From positions 1-17,275 of the forward strand of contig JAEWHT010000339.1 of assembly GCA_023387695.1 (NCBI GenBank): a stretch of DNA of 17,275 nt. The letters are read 5' to 3'. The notes beneath the pieces were generated by a model. The model ran no database searches, had not been told where the DNA came from, and saw nothing but the letters and a program-made list of their open reading frames with translations. Of the stretch, positions 1-7,919 are shown piece after piece (the stretch's first letter is position 1; the number at the start of each line of letters is the position of its first letter). The stretch is from Pseudomonadota bacterium. GTDB lineage: Bacteria; Pseudomonadota; Alphaproteobacteria; Rhizobiales; Xanthobacteraceae. A program made the translations under genes and the position numbers.

Positions 1-243
1 GTCTACGACACCGTCACGGCCTCGCTGTCGACCGCCGTGTTCGGTCACGAAGGCGTGCTGGTCGGTGCGATGACCGTCAGCGGCCCGATCGAGCGCATCC
101 GTCAGGCAGATGTTAAGACACTGGCATCGCGGCTGACCGATGCCTCGCATCGGCTCTCGCTCGTTCTGGGCGCGCCGCTGCGCCGCGAAGCCGGTGGGCT
201 TCGCATCATCAACCTGCCGTCGGCGGAAACCGGCGCGCTCTGA
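1..243 (+). CDS. IclR-family transcriptional regulator, C-terminal part (5' end outside window)
   Basis: The frame is open from the first base of the window and stops at 241-243, giving the last 80 residues of a protein. The pattern is the end of the IclR effector-binding domain: a beta-strand segment reading SLSTAVF-GHEG-VLVGAMTVSGP, followed by a helix with the usual 'A-S-R-L-T-D-A-S-H-R-L-S-x-x-L-G' spacing that closes these proteins. IclR proteins are dimeric one-component regulators with an N-terminal winged helix, which here lies outside the window, and a C-terminal ligand domain. They often control aromatic or organic-acid catabolism. The gene converges on the VOC-protein gene with a 7-base gap. 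Its target cannot be read from this window. Family is fairly sure; regulon unknown. Confidence 0.8.
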   Translation, partial: VYDTVTASLSTAVFGHEGVLVGAMTVSGPIERIRQADVKTLASRLTDASHRLSLVLGAPLRREAGGLRIINLPSAETGAL

Positions 244-250
244 CGCGGCG

Positions 251-1138
251 CTATCCCTCGTACTGATCCGGTCCCATCGCCCACGACGCCTGGTCATGGG
301 CGTAGGAGTAATTGCGGTTGTTGACCACTGGATTGCGATTGACCATGGGCCGCATGAACATCGGATGCGTCGCGCTGCGCACCTCGTGCTCGACCGTGAA
401 GAGCGGTTTGCCGCTGTCGAGGTCGACGATGTCGCAGAAACGGTACTGGTATTGATTGTCCTCTCGCGACACCAGGTCGCGCGCCAGCAGCTTGCGATAA
501 GGTCCGGAGAAATCGGTGATGTACATCTGCACATGGTGGCCGTCGTAATCAGGCTGCGGCCGATCGGTCTCGCGGAATAGCAAATACTGGTCGCGTCCGG
601 TCATCACCGCGGCCACCTTGCCGTCGCCGTTCCGAAGGCTCGCGGGCATGCCCATGATCTCCGGGTAGAAAGCGCAGATCGCCTGCGCCGATCCGGTCGG
701 CACGTCGAACTCGACATAGGGAATGCCGAGCGTAATGCGCCCGAAGCGCGCGGCGTCCGGTTCGTGGACGCGAATGCGGTTGCCCCAGGGGCAGGTCGCT
801 TCGACATAGTCGTTGTGCTCAACATATTTGAAGGCCGTGCCTGCGAGCTTGCTCTTGACCGAGGCTAGTCGCGCCAGCAGCGCCTCGCGTCCTTCGATGA
901 CCAATCCGGTATGGCCGCGCAGCACCTGCGGCTCGCCTTGAGGCAGATGAAACTGGCTCCGTCCGGCATTGATCCACATGTTGGTGTCGGACACCATCAG
1001 ATAGGGATCGCGCGTCAGCCCGAGACCGGTGACGTAGAACAGCGTGGCGAGGCGCTGGTCCGGAACCGTGATGTTGACGTGCTCGAAATGGATGGCGTTG
1101 CCGAGATCTTCTGCGGATCGATCGAATTGTTGCGGCAT
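251..1138 (-). CDS. VOC (glyoxalase/extradiol dioxygenase fold) protein with two VOC domains
   Basis: The 295-residue protein has two vicinal-oxygen-chelate units, about residues 17-127 and 135-253. The first opens with the typical strand FEHVNITV, where H20 is at the usual metal-ligand position, followed by the helix DQRLATLFYVTGLGL. The second opens with GIPYVEFDV and contains HH at 201-202 and E250 in FTVEHEV, the places where extradiol dioxygenases carry ligands. An active metal enzyme is therefore possible, but the substrate cannot be named. The tail after residue 255 is rich in Asn, Met and Pro and lies outside the domains. No signal peptide or membrane segment is visible. The ATG at 1138 has a weak GAGAAG-like ribosome site. 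The gene is divergent from the CoA-transferase gene and convergent with the IclR gene, so it may belong to a small aromatic or CoA-thioester pathway; that is inference. Confidence 0.85.
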   Translation of the reverse strand: MPQQFDRSAEDLGNAIHFEHVNITVPDQRLATLFYVTGLGLTRDPYLMVSDTNMWINAGRSQFHLPQGEPQVLRGHTGLVIEGREALLARLASVKSKLAGTAFKYVEHNDYVEATCPWGNRIRVHEPDAARFGRITLGIPYVEFDVPTGSAQAICAFYPEIMGMPASLRNGDGKVAAVMTGRDQYLLFRETDRPQPDYDGHHVQMYITDFSGPYRKLLARDLVSREDNQYQYRFCDIVDLDSGKPLFTVEHEVRSATHPMFMRPMVNRNPVVNNRNYSYAHDQASWAMGPDQYEG

Positions 1139-1307
1139 GGTTGAGCGCTTCTCGCTGGAGGGACTGGCTCCATACTAGAGCAGAATTTCCGCCAGCCGAA
1201 ACACGCAAGTGATCACATCTTGAAGGCAGGGCACGATTGTGCGCTGCCACCTTGCCGGGGCAGGCATTCCCTGTAATCTGATCTCAAACAGATAAGGAAT
1301 GAGGTCG

Positions 1308-2495
1308 ATGGGGGGAGTTCTGCAAGGCGTGCGCGTCCTGGATTTCGGGCGCTATATCGCCGGGCCATATTGCGCGACATTGCTGGCCGAGTTCGGTGCC
1401 GAGGTCATTCGCGTCGAGAAGCGCGACGGCAGCGAGGATCGCTTCGTGGCGCCGGTCGGCGAAGGCGGCGAGGGCGCGCTGTTCCTCCAGGTCAACCGCA
1501 ACAAGAAGTGCATCACGCTTGATCCGATGAAGCCCGAGGGCCAGGAGGTGATGCGCCGGCTGGTGGCGACTGCCGACGTCGTTGTTGCCAATCTGCCGCC
1601 GCAGACGCTCAACGCGATGAAGCTCGACTATGAGTCACTCAAGGCGATCAAGCCGGACATTATCCTGACGACCGCGACCGCCTTCGGCGGGCCCGGTCCA
1701 TGGTCCGATCGTGTGGGCTTTGATGGCGTTGGGCAGGTGATGTCCGGCGCGGTCTACATGACCGGCGCCGGCAATCCGCCGTATCGCGCGGCGGTGAACT
1801 GGGTCGATTTCGGCACGGCGCTGCACTGCGCGTTCGGGACGCTCGCCGCCCTGATCGAGCGCGGCAAGTCCGGCCGCGGGCAGATCGTCGAGGGCGCGTT
1901 GCTCGCAACCGCTCTGTCCTTCACCAATGCGACGCTGATCGAGCAGGCCGTCATCAACGTCAATCGCGTGCCGACTGGCAATCTCGGGCAGACGGCCGCG
2001 CCGGTGGATATCTACCGCACCAAGGATGGCTGGGTGCTGTGCCAGGTCACGGGCCGTCCGCTGTTCAAGCGCTGGGCCCGATTGATGGGCGAGGAAGAGA
2101 TTTGGCTGAACGATCCGCGTTTCGCCGACGATATCAGCCGCGGTAACAATGGCCCCATCATCAGCGAGCGGATGGCGCGCTGGTGCGCTGAGCGCACCAC
2201 GCAGGAAGCTGTGGATACTCTCGGCAAGGCGATGATTCCGACCGGGCCCGTTCTGAGCCCGCAACAGGCGCTCGATCATCCGCACATTCGCGCCGCGGGC
2301 TTTCTGCAGGATGTCGAATATCCCGGCTTGCCGAAACAGGCGCCGGTGGCGCGCGCCGCCGTGCGGTTGTCGGAAACACCGGGCGAGATCGCATCGCGTC
2401 CGCCGACGCTCGGCGAGCATACTGATTCCGTGCTGGCGGAACTCGGTTATGACGAGGCTGAAATTGCAGTGCTTCGTCAAGGCGGCATCATTTAG
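1308..2495 (+). CDS. CaiB/BaiF family (class III) CoA-transferase
   Basis: The protein is about 395 residues, the usual length of formyl-CoA transferase/CaiB-type enzymes, which move CoA between carboxylic acids. The N terminus has the family signature L-x-G-V-R-V-L-D-F-G-R-Y-I-A-G-P-Y, then L-A-E-F-G-A-E-V-I-R-V-E, and later N-R-N-K-K-C-I-T-L-D. The segment NWVDFGTALHCAFGTLAAL carries the Asp (residue 167 from this start) that aligns with the catalytic Asp of the family. The C terminus has the usual L-G-E-H-T-D-S-V-L-A-E-L-G-Y. ATG 1308 is chosen because AAGGA at 1294-1298 lies at a workable distance; an in-frame ATG at 1299 touches that site and leaves no spacing. The gene stands alone on its strand, divergent from the VOC gene. 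Acyl donor and acceptor cannot be read from the sequence. Confidence 0.92.
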   Translation: MGGVLQGVRVLDFGRYIAGPYCATLLAEFGAEVIRVEKRDGSEDRFVAPVGEGGEGALFLQVNRNKKCITLDPMKPEGQEVMRRLVATADVVVANLPPQTLNAMKLDYESLKAIKPDIILTTATAFGGPGPWSDRVGFDGVGQVMSGAVYMTGAGNPPYRAAVNWVDFGTALHCAFGTLAALIERGKSGRGQIVEGALLATALSFTNATLIEQAVINVNRVPTGNLGQTAAPVDIYRTKDGWVLCQVTGRPLFKRWARLMGEEEIWLNDPRFADDISRGNNGPIISERMARWCAERTTQEAVDTLGKAMIPTGPVLSPQQALDHPHIRAAGFLQDVEYPGLPKQAPVARAAVRLSETPGEIASRPPTLGEHTDSVLAELGYDEAEIAVLRQGGII

Positions 2496-2686
2496 CCGCG
2501 ACGTCATGACAAGAGTGGAAATGAGCCGGCGCGTCTGCTAGACGACGGGTGGCTTTTCCTCGCGTCTTTTGCGTTGGCCGGCGATTTTATGAGTCGCACG
2601 AGGATTTTGGGTGAGGGTGCGCATTCGCGCGCCTCGTCCCATATGCATGACCATTCGCAACCGAATCGACAAGAGTTCGGTGGCGC

Positions 2687-5600
2687 GTGGCATTGACGAT
2701 TGCCTGCGACGAGAAACGGATTCACGTGCGTCATTCCAAGACATTGCGGCCAGCCGCCAAGAGCGCGCCAGTCAAGACTTCGCCAAAGAAGCGTTCGCTT
2801 GCAAAGAGTTCGTCTGCAAAGAGCCCGACCAGCCGACGGTCGCCGAAAACGTCCTCGCCGAAGACCAGCAAGGCCGCGCAGCGCGCCACGATCTCGTCGT
2901 CGTCGCCGCTGGGCATGATGGCGCTGCATCTGCTTGCGCAGTGGAAGGACTCCGGCCGCAGCGGCCTGGTGTTCCTCGCCGAAAGCGAGAACAGGGCGGA
3001 GCGACTCGGCAGCGTCATTCATGCGCTCGACCCGTCCTGCGAAGTCCTGGTGTTTCCGCGGCTGAACACCCTGCCGTTTGACCAGTTGGAACCATCGCGT
3101 GAAATCGCCGGCCGTCGTGCCTCTGTGCTGCGGCGCCTCGCGAAATCCAAACAGCCGATCTTCCTGGTTACGACGGCAGAAGCCGTGATGGAGCGCCTGC
3201 CGCCGCCGGCAAGCCTGCTGCGACTGAACACCAGCTTGAAGGTCGGTGGCACCTTTTCCGAGAGCGAGCTTCGCGTTCGCCTTGAAGAGCTCGGTTATGA
3301 TCTCGACGACGAGCCGGACTATCCGGGCGGCGCCCTGTTTCACGGCCAGACGTTTGAAATCTTTCCCGCCGGCGCGCTGGGGCCGTTTCGGGTGGAGCAT
3401 TCGGCGCGCACGATCAAGCGGATCGTGGCGTTTGATCCGCAAGAGCACGACATCATCTTCGAGACCAAGGAACTTCTCGTCGATCCCATGTCGGAACGAA
3501 CAGCCATGTCAGGCGCGCGGGCCAAGCGCGCGACGCTGTTCGACTATTGCGGCAAGGCCAAATGGATCGCGGATGCCGGCGTCCCCGCGCATGCCGATGG
3601 CTGGCTTGATACGATCGAAGAGGCCGCCGGCCGCGCCGACAGGGAGCGCGAATATCTGGCGCGGAGCGACTGGAAGCAGGCGACCCGTGGCATGAAGGTG
3701 ATGCCGCGCACCTCTCCGTTCCAGCCGACACCGGAATTCTCCAAACTGTCATCGGCGAGGAAAGCCCTGCGTGCCTTCGTCGATGACGTCAGGCACGACG
3801 GGTCGCGCTTCATCCTCGTCGCAGCGATCGAGGAGGATCTGCGCGCGATCGAGCGGATGAGTGGCGTGCGCGCCGAGCGCGTCGCGGATTGGGCGGAGGT
3901 CGAGGATGCGCGCCATCGCGACGTGGCGCTGCTCGCCGATCTCGACGCAGGCTTCGTCATTCCGGGCAAAAAGCCATCCGTTGTCCTGACGGCGACCGAT
4001 GTGCTCGGCAGCCGGGCGCATCATCCGCAGCCGATGGCGCGAAGCTGGAGCGCGGCGTTCGATCATGCCGACGTACCGGAGCAGGGTACGGTGGTCGTGC
4101 ATCTCCAGCGCGGCATCGGCGTGCTCGACGGCCTGCAAACCGTGAACACCGGTGGCGGCGCCATGCGCGAACTGGTCCGGCTGTCCTTCGCTGGCGACAA
4201 CGCGGTCCTCGTGCCGCCGCCGGATCTGGCGCTGATGTGGCCTTACGCAACGGAGCAAGGCAAGCTCGCGCTCGACAAGGCGGATGGCAGCACGTGGTGG
4301 GCCCGCCGCAGCGAGGCGGAACAGGAAATCCAGTCCGCCGGCAAGGTGCTCGCCAAGCACATCAGCCAGCGCAAGCGGCGCAAGGCGGAAAAGCTCGTCC
4401 CACCGGGATCAGCCTACGAAAAATTCGTCGCGCGCTTTCCCTATTTCACGACCATCGATCAGGCCAAGGCCATTCACGACGTGCTGGATGATCTCGCCTC
4501 CGGTCATCCCATGGACCGCGTCATCTGTGGCGACGTTGGCTTCGGCAAGACCGAGGTGGCGCTGCGCGCAGCGGCGGCCGTGGTGCTCTCTGGCAAGCAG
4601 GTCGCGATCGCAGTGCCGACCACCGTATTGGCGCGGCAACACGTCGCGACCTTCCGCAAGCGCTTCGCGCCGCTCGATATCGAGGTCGGAAGCCTGTCGC
4701 GCGCCGCGTCCGGCGCTGAGCTGCGCGAGACCAAAGAAGGCCTGCGCAGCGGCCGGATCAAGGTCGTGGTCGGCACCCAGGCGCTCACCTCGAAGGACGT
4801 CAAGTTCGACGATCTCGGCCTCGTCATCATCGATGAGGAGCAGCATTTCGGCGCCGCCGAGAAGGCAAAGCTGTCCGGCCTTGCCAAGAATGCCCATACG
4901 CTTTGGATGAGTGCGACGCCGATCCCGCGCACGCTCGCTGCAGGTCTCGCCGGCTTCAGGGATCTCAGCCTCATTGCTTCGCCGCCGGTTCATCGTTTGC
5001 CGGTCGCGACCAAGATCGCGCCGCTGTCGGATGCGGCCATTGCGTCCGCCCTGCTGCGCGAGCAGCGACGCCACGGGCAGAGCTTTCTGATCTGCCCGCG
5101 CATCCAGGATCTCGAGCCCATGTTGGCGCGCGTGCAGGCGGTGGCGCCCGATCTCAAGATCGTTTGCCTGCACGGCAAATTGCCGGCCGACGAGATCGAC
5201 GAGCGCATGATGACCTTCGTCGAGGGCAAGGCCGACGTCCTGCTTGCCACCAACATCGTCGAGAGCGGCCTCGACATTCCGCGCGCCAACACCATCGTGG
5301 TGTGCTGGCCGGAGAATTTCGGCCTCGCCCAGTTGCACCAGCTGCGCGGTCGCGTCGGCCGTGGCGGCATCCGCGCCTTTGCCTATCTCCTGACCGAGTC
5401 GGTCTCCGCGCAATCCGAGAAGCGGCTCGCGGTGCTGGAGGAGTTCAGCCGGCCCGGCGCAGGCTTTGCCATCAGCGAGCGCGACCTCGATCTCCGTGGT
5501 GCGGGCGATCTGTTCACGGAGCAGCAATCCGGCCACGTCCACGTCTTCGGGCCCATCCTCTACAGCCATCTCCTGAAGATGGCGTCAGAAAAAGTCGACG

Positions 5601-6022
5601 ACGGCACGTCCGTGGTGTGGGTGCCGGACCTCAATCTCCCGGTCGCGGACATGCTGCCCGCGAGCTACGTGCAATCGGCGCCGGTGCGACTGGAGCTCTA
5701 CGCCCGCGCCGCGCGCTGCGCCAACGAAGACGATCTCGACGATCTCGAAGAAGAGACCTCGCGCCGCTTCGGGCCATTGCCGCAGGCCGCGCGCGATTTC
5801 TTTGCGGCGGCGCGACTGAGGATGGATTGCAAGCGCAGGGGCATCATCCGCCTCGACGTCGGTCAGAGCGCAGTCGCCGCGACGTTCCTTCCGGGGCGAT
5901 TGCGGAAGTCGAAGGGCAAGTCCCTGCAGCGCGACGGCGACCGCGTCGTCTACCACAGCCCCATGCGCGATGCCCCGTTCGAACGGGTCGAGGAGTTGCT
6001 GGAGCTTCTGGACGAGTCGTGA
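2687..6022 (+). CDS. Mfd-like (transcription-repair coupling factor-related) DNA translocase/helicase
   Basis: The 1111-residue protein follows the Mfd domain order. A UvrB-homology part includes FPRLNTLPFDQLEPSREI (123-140). A RID/CarD-like RNA polymerase-binding part follows, with VVVHLQRGIGVLDGL around 469-483. The superfamily 2 motor then has Walker A GDVGFGKTE (615-623), IIDEEQHFG (714-722), SATPIPRTL (742-750), TNIVESGLDIP (855-865) and QLRGRVGRG (885-893). A TRCF-type C-terminal domain starts near 975. GDLFTEQQSGH (940-950) also matches Mfd. Oddities are a Ser/Lys/Pro-rich, probably disordered tail (22-65) and a slightly short length. Rhizobial genomes, from general knowledge, carry a longer canonical Mfd, so this may be a paralog. 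The start is uncertain: GTG 2687 is the longest option after the stop at 2648, TTG 2693 and GTG 2726 are alternatives, and none has a strong ribosome site. I see no clear promoter in 2496-2686. It converges on the dehydrogenase gene with a 6-base gap. Confidence 0.88.
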   Translation: MALTIACDEKRIHVRHSKTLRPAAKSAPVKTSPKKRSLAKSSSAKSPTSRRSPKTSSPKTSKAAQRATISSSSPLGMMALHLLAQWKDSGRSGLVFLAESENRAERLGSVIHALDPSCEVLVFPRLNTLPFDQLEPSREIAGRRASVLRRLAKSKQPIFLVTTAEAVMERLPPPASLLRLNTSLKVGGTFSESELRVRLEELGYDLDDEPDYPGGALFHGQTFEIFPAGALGPFRVEHSARTIKRIVAFDPQEHDIIFETKELLVDPMSERTAMSGARAKRATLFDYCGKAKWIADAGVPAHADGWLDTIEEAAGRADREREYLARSDWKQATRGMKVMPRTSPFQPTPEFSKLSSARKALRAFVDDVRHDGSRFILVAAIEEDLRAIERMSGVRAERVADWAEVEDARHRDVALLADLDAGFVIPGKKPSVVLTATDVLGSRAHHPQPMARSWSAAFDHADVPEQGTVVVHLQRGIGVLDGLQTVNTGGGAMRELVRLSFAGDNAVLVPPPDLALMWPYATEQGKLALDKADGSTWWARRSEAEQEIQSAGKVLAKHISQRKRRKAEKLVPPGSAYEKFVARFPYFTTIDQAKAIHDVLDDLASGHPMDRVICGDVGFGKTEVALRAAAAVVLSGKQVAIAVPTTVLARQHVATFRKRFAPLDIEVGSLSRAASGAELRETKEGLRSGRIKVVVGTQALTSKDVKFDDLGLVIIDEEQHFGAAEKAKLSGLAKNAHTLWMSATPIPRTLAAGLAGFRDLSLIASPPVHRLPVATKIAPLSDAAIASALLREQRRHGQSFLICPRIQDLEPMLARVQAVAPDLKIVCLHGKLPADEIDERMMTFVEGKADVLLATNIVESGLDIPRANTIVVCWPENFGLAQLHQLRGRVGRGGIRAFAYLLTESVSAQSEKRLAVLEEFSRPGAGFAISERDLDLRGAGDLFTEQQSGHVHVFGPILYSHLLKMASEKVDDGTSVVWVPDLNLPVADMLPASYVQSAPVRLELYARAARCANEDDLDDLEEETSRRFGPLPQAARDFFAAARLRMDCKRRGIIRLDVGQSAVAATFLPGRLRKSKGKSLQRDGDRVVYHSPMRDAPFERVEELLELLDES

Positions 6023-6028
6023 GCCAGC

Positions 6029-6709
6029 TTAAAGCGAGCTGCCACCGCAGATCACGAGCTGCTGTCCGGTGATGGCACCAGCGTCCGCCGAAAGCAGGAA
6101 CGCCACGGCAGCCGCAACTTCCTCCGGCTGGATGAAGCGGCCAATCGGCGGCAGCTTTGGCGCGACGTTGGCGCGAGTCGGGTCCTTTAGCATGGGCGTC
6201 TCGGTCGCCGCAGGCGCGACGACATTCACCGTGATGCCGCGTGGCGCGAGCTCGCTGGCCCACGATCGCGCCATTGCGACCAGCGCCGCCTTCGTCGCGG
6301 CATATTGACCGCGGCCAGCCGCGCCTGATGCGGTGCGGCTGCCGATGAAGATGATGCGACCTCCTTTCGGCAGGCGCGGCGCCAGCGCGTTGGCGAGGCG
6401 CTCGGCGACGTCGACATGCAGCCGCCACATCGCAGCGCCGTCGTCGTGGTCGAGTGATCCGAGCGGAGCGACCTTCAGCAACCCGGCGGCATGAACCAGA
6501 GCCGTCGGCGCGAGATCCGCCACGGCCAAAGCAATCGCATCGACATCGGCTAGATCGAGTGACAAATGCGCGAAGGCGGGATGGTCGAACGACCCCGGCC
6601 GCCGGCTTATCCCGGTGACGCGCCAGCCATCGCGCAGCAGGCGCTCGACGATCGCCGCGCCAATCCCCGAACTCGCGCCTGTGACGAGTGCGTGCGGCCT
6701 CTTGTCCAT
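6029..6709 (-). CDS. Short-chain dehydrogenase/reductase (SDR), last gene of the symporter-sialidase operon
   Basis: This is a classical SDR of 226 residues. It has the Rossmann motif TGASSGIG (10-17), an Asp in S-L-D-L-A-D for the adenine pocket, a modified NNAG motif reading HAAG, catalytic S124, Y136 and K140 (YAATK), and the end G-A-I-T-G-Q-Q-L-V-I-C-G-G. An Arg pair (ISRRPG) after the second strand suggests NADP(H) preference; that is inference. The Asn that usually completes the catalytic tetrad is not evident: H98 or D100 lies in that region. ATG 6709 is preferred because AGGGA sits about 7 bases upstream; a GTG at 6712 is possible. The gene begins 4 bases after the sialidase-like gene, so the two are almost surely co-transcribed. 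It probably oxidises or reduces a sugar or sugar acid released or imported by its neighbours. Confidence 0.92.
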   Translation of the reverse strand: MDKRPHALVTGASSGIGAAIVERLLRDGWRVTGISRRPGSFDHPAFAHLSLDLADVDAIALAVADLAPTALVHAAGLLKVAPLGSLDHDDGAAMWRLHVDVAERLANALAPRLPKGGRIIFIGSRTASGAAGRGQYAATKAALVAMARSWASELAPRGITVNVVAPAATETPMLKDPTRANVAPKLPPIGRFIQPEEVAAAVAFLLSADAGAITGQQLVICGGSSL

Positions 6710-6713
6710 CACT

Positions 6714-7919
6714 CTATCCCTGCTTCACCCACGCCTCGCTCACGCGCACATATTTGATCGCGCGGCGATGGAAGGTAAAGGCCATGTGGATTGCACCGTC
6801 GGCGGTCTGCTTGACGGAGGGATAGGACAGCTCGCGGTTGGTCTGGTCGCGCGAATTGTTGGTCATGCAATAGCCGTCGCCGATCTCGACGTTGCGTTTG
6901 CGCCAGCTCCTGCCACCGTCGGCCGAAATCGCCAGCGTCATCGGTGCGCGCGGCGCGCCCCAAAACGCGGTGCGACCATCGGCCTTGCTGCCGTCGGCGG
7001 CGAGCACGGGCGGGAGATCGTCCTCGATTTCGTCATAGAGCGAGAGGCGGCGTCCGGTCGCGTCCTCAGAGCTGGAATCGTTGAAGACCAGCGCGAGATG
7101 GCCATTGTCGAGCCGCGTCAGCTGGATCGAGGAGTTGTTGTTGGGAAGCGCAGTCGCCACCGGCGCCGACCAGGTCCGGCCGTGATCGGTCGAGCGGCTC
7201 TGATAGATGTTGTCGGCCCAGCGGCTGCGATACATCGCAACCAGCGAGCCATCGTCGAGGCGCGCGATGCTCATATGCACGCAGCCGCGGCTGCCGGGCA
7301 CGTCAATGTCCCGCCACGTTTTGCCGGCGTCGGACGAGAGCTTCACCGCGCTGGTGTCCTCGTCGCCGTTCCACTTCTTGCCCGGCGTGCTGTGGCAATA
7401 GAACACCGGCAGCAGCCAGTCGCCATTGTCGAGCACGACGATCGGCTGGCGGATGAAGGTGCCGCGGCCGTGATGCTCGGGGAACAGGGTCTCGATCGGA
7501 CCCCAGCTCTTGCCGTGATCGCGCGAGAGGCGGCGGCGGATGATCGCGGTGTCCTGGTTGCCGGCCAGCTGCGCCGTCCACATCAGCCACAGCGTGCCGT
7601 CGGGGGCAGGGAATAGCACGGGGTTCTGCTCCGAGCGGCCGGAATCGTCGGACAGTTTCTCCGCGTGCGACCACTGTGTCGCGCCGCGGGGAAGCCGCGA
7701 GAAGTAGACCGAGATGTCGGACATGCCTTCCTGCGTGCCGCCGAACCAGACGCAGGCGAGATCGCCATTGGCGAGCGGCATCAGGTTCGCAGCATGGTTC
7801 TGCACACAAGGCGCGGGAATGAAGGCGTCGAACCTATCAGGGTCGCCGGCCGCCGGGCGAACGGCGCCGTCGGCCGTGATCTCGAGTTCGGTCGTCCCGA
7901 CCTCGGTAACGATGGTCAT
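6714..7919 (-). CDS. Sialidase-fold (BNR/Asp-box, 'predicted neuraminidase') protein, no signal peptide
   Basis: The 401-residue protein has four Asp-box repeats of the form S-x-D-x-G-x-[ST]-W: SRDHGKSW (132-139), SSDAGKTW (195-202), STDHGRTW (243-250) and SADGGRSW (332-339). These mark a six-bladed sialidase-type propeller. FIRQPIVVLDNGDWLLPV (155-172) and the closing YPSVKQTADGAIHMAFTF with RRAIKYVR match the BNR_2/COG4692 group rather than classical secreted sialidases. No signal peptide or lipobox is present, so it probably acts in the cytoplasm on a glycoside or sugar acid brought in by the symporter. True sialidase activity is unproven. The ATG at 7919-7917 overlaps the symporter stop as ATGA, with AGAGGA 8 bases upstream inside the symporter gene. 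The frame stays open further upstream, but that part lies inside the symporter gene and does not resemble this family. Confidence 0.86.
   Translation of the reverse strand: MTIVTEVGTTELEITADGAVRPAAGDPDRFDAFIPAPCVQNHAANLMPLANGDLACVWFGGTQEGMSDISVYFSRLPRGATQWSHAEKLSDDSGRSEQNPVLFPAPDGTLWLMWTAQLAGNQDTAIIRRRLSRDHGKSWGPIETLFPEHHGRGTFIRQPIVVLDNGDWLLPVFYCHSTPGKKWNGDEDTSAVKLSSDAGKTWRDIDVPGSRGCVHMSIARLDDGSLVAMYRSRWADNIYQSRSTDHGRTWSAPVATALPNNNSSIQLTRLDNGHLALVFNDSSSEDATGRRLSLYDEIEDDLPPVLAADGSKADGRTAFWGAPRAPMTLAISADGGRSWRKRNVEIGDGYCMTNNSRDQTNRELSYPSVKQTADGAIHMAFTFHRRAIKYVRVSEAWVKQG

Noticed and set aside
1209..1293. GTGATCAC palindrome and ATCTG-N8-CAGAT dyad between the VOC and CoA-transferase genes
   Set aside because: Short dyads of this size are expected by chance, and neither lies in a clear promoter context.
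2496..2686. Possible promoter or terminator between the CoA-transferase and Mfd-like genes
   Set aside because: No -35/-10 pair with acceptable spacing and no stable hairpin with T-run could be found by eye.
2800..2870. Short repeated units that could suggest a CRISPR or tandem-repeat array
   Set aside because: The units are 8 bases long, irregular and in frame with the Ser/Lys-rich coding tail; this is coding low complexity.
2504..3448. Open frame of 314 codons opposite the start of the Mfd-like gene
   Set aside because: Arg/Gln-rich antisense product with repeats derived from the low-complexity tail; no motif.
4409..5569. Long open frame (386 codons) opposite the Mfd-like gene
   Set aside because: The sense strand has unbroken helicase motifs here; the antisense product has no recognisable domain or ribosome site.
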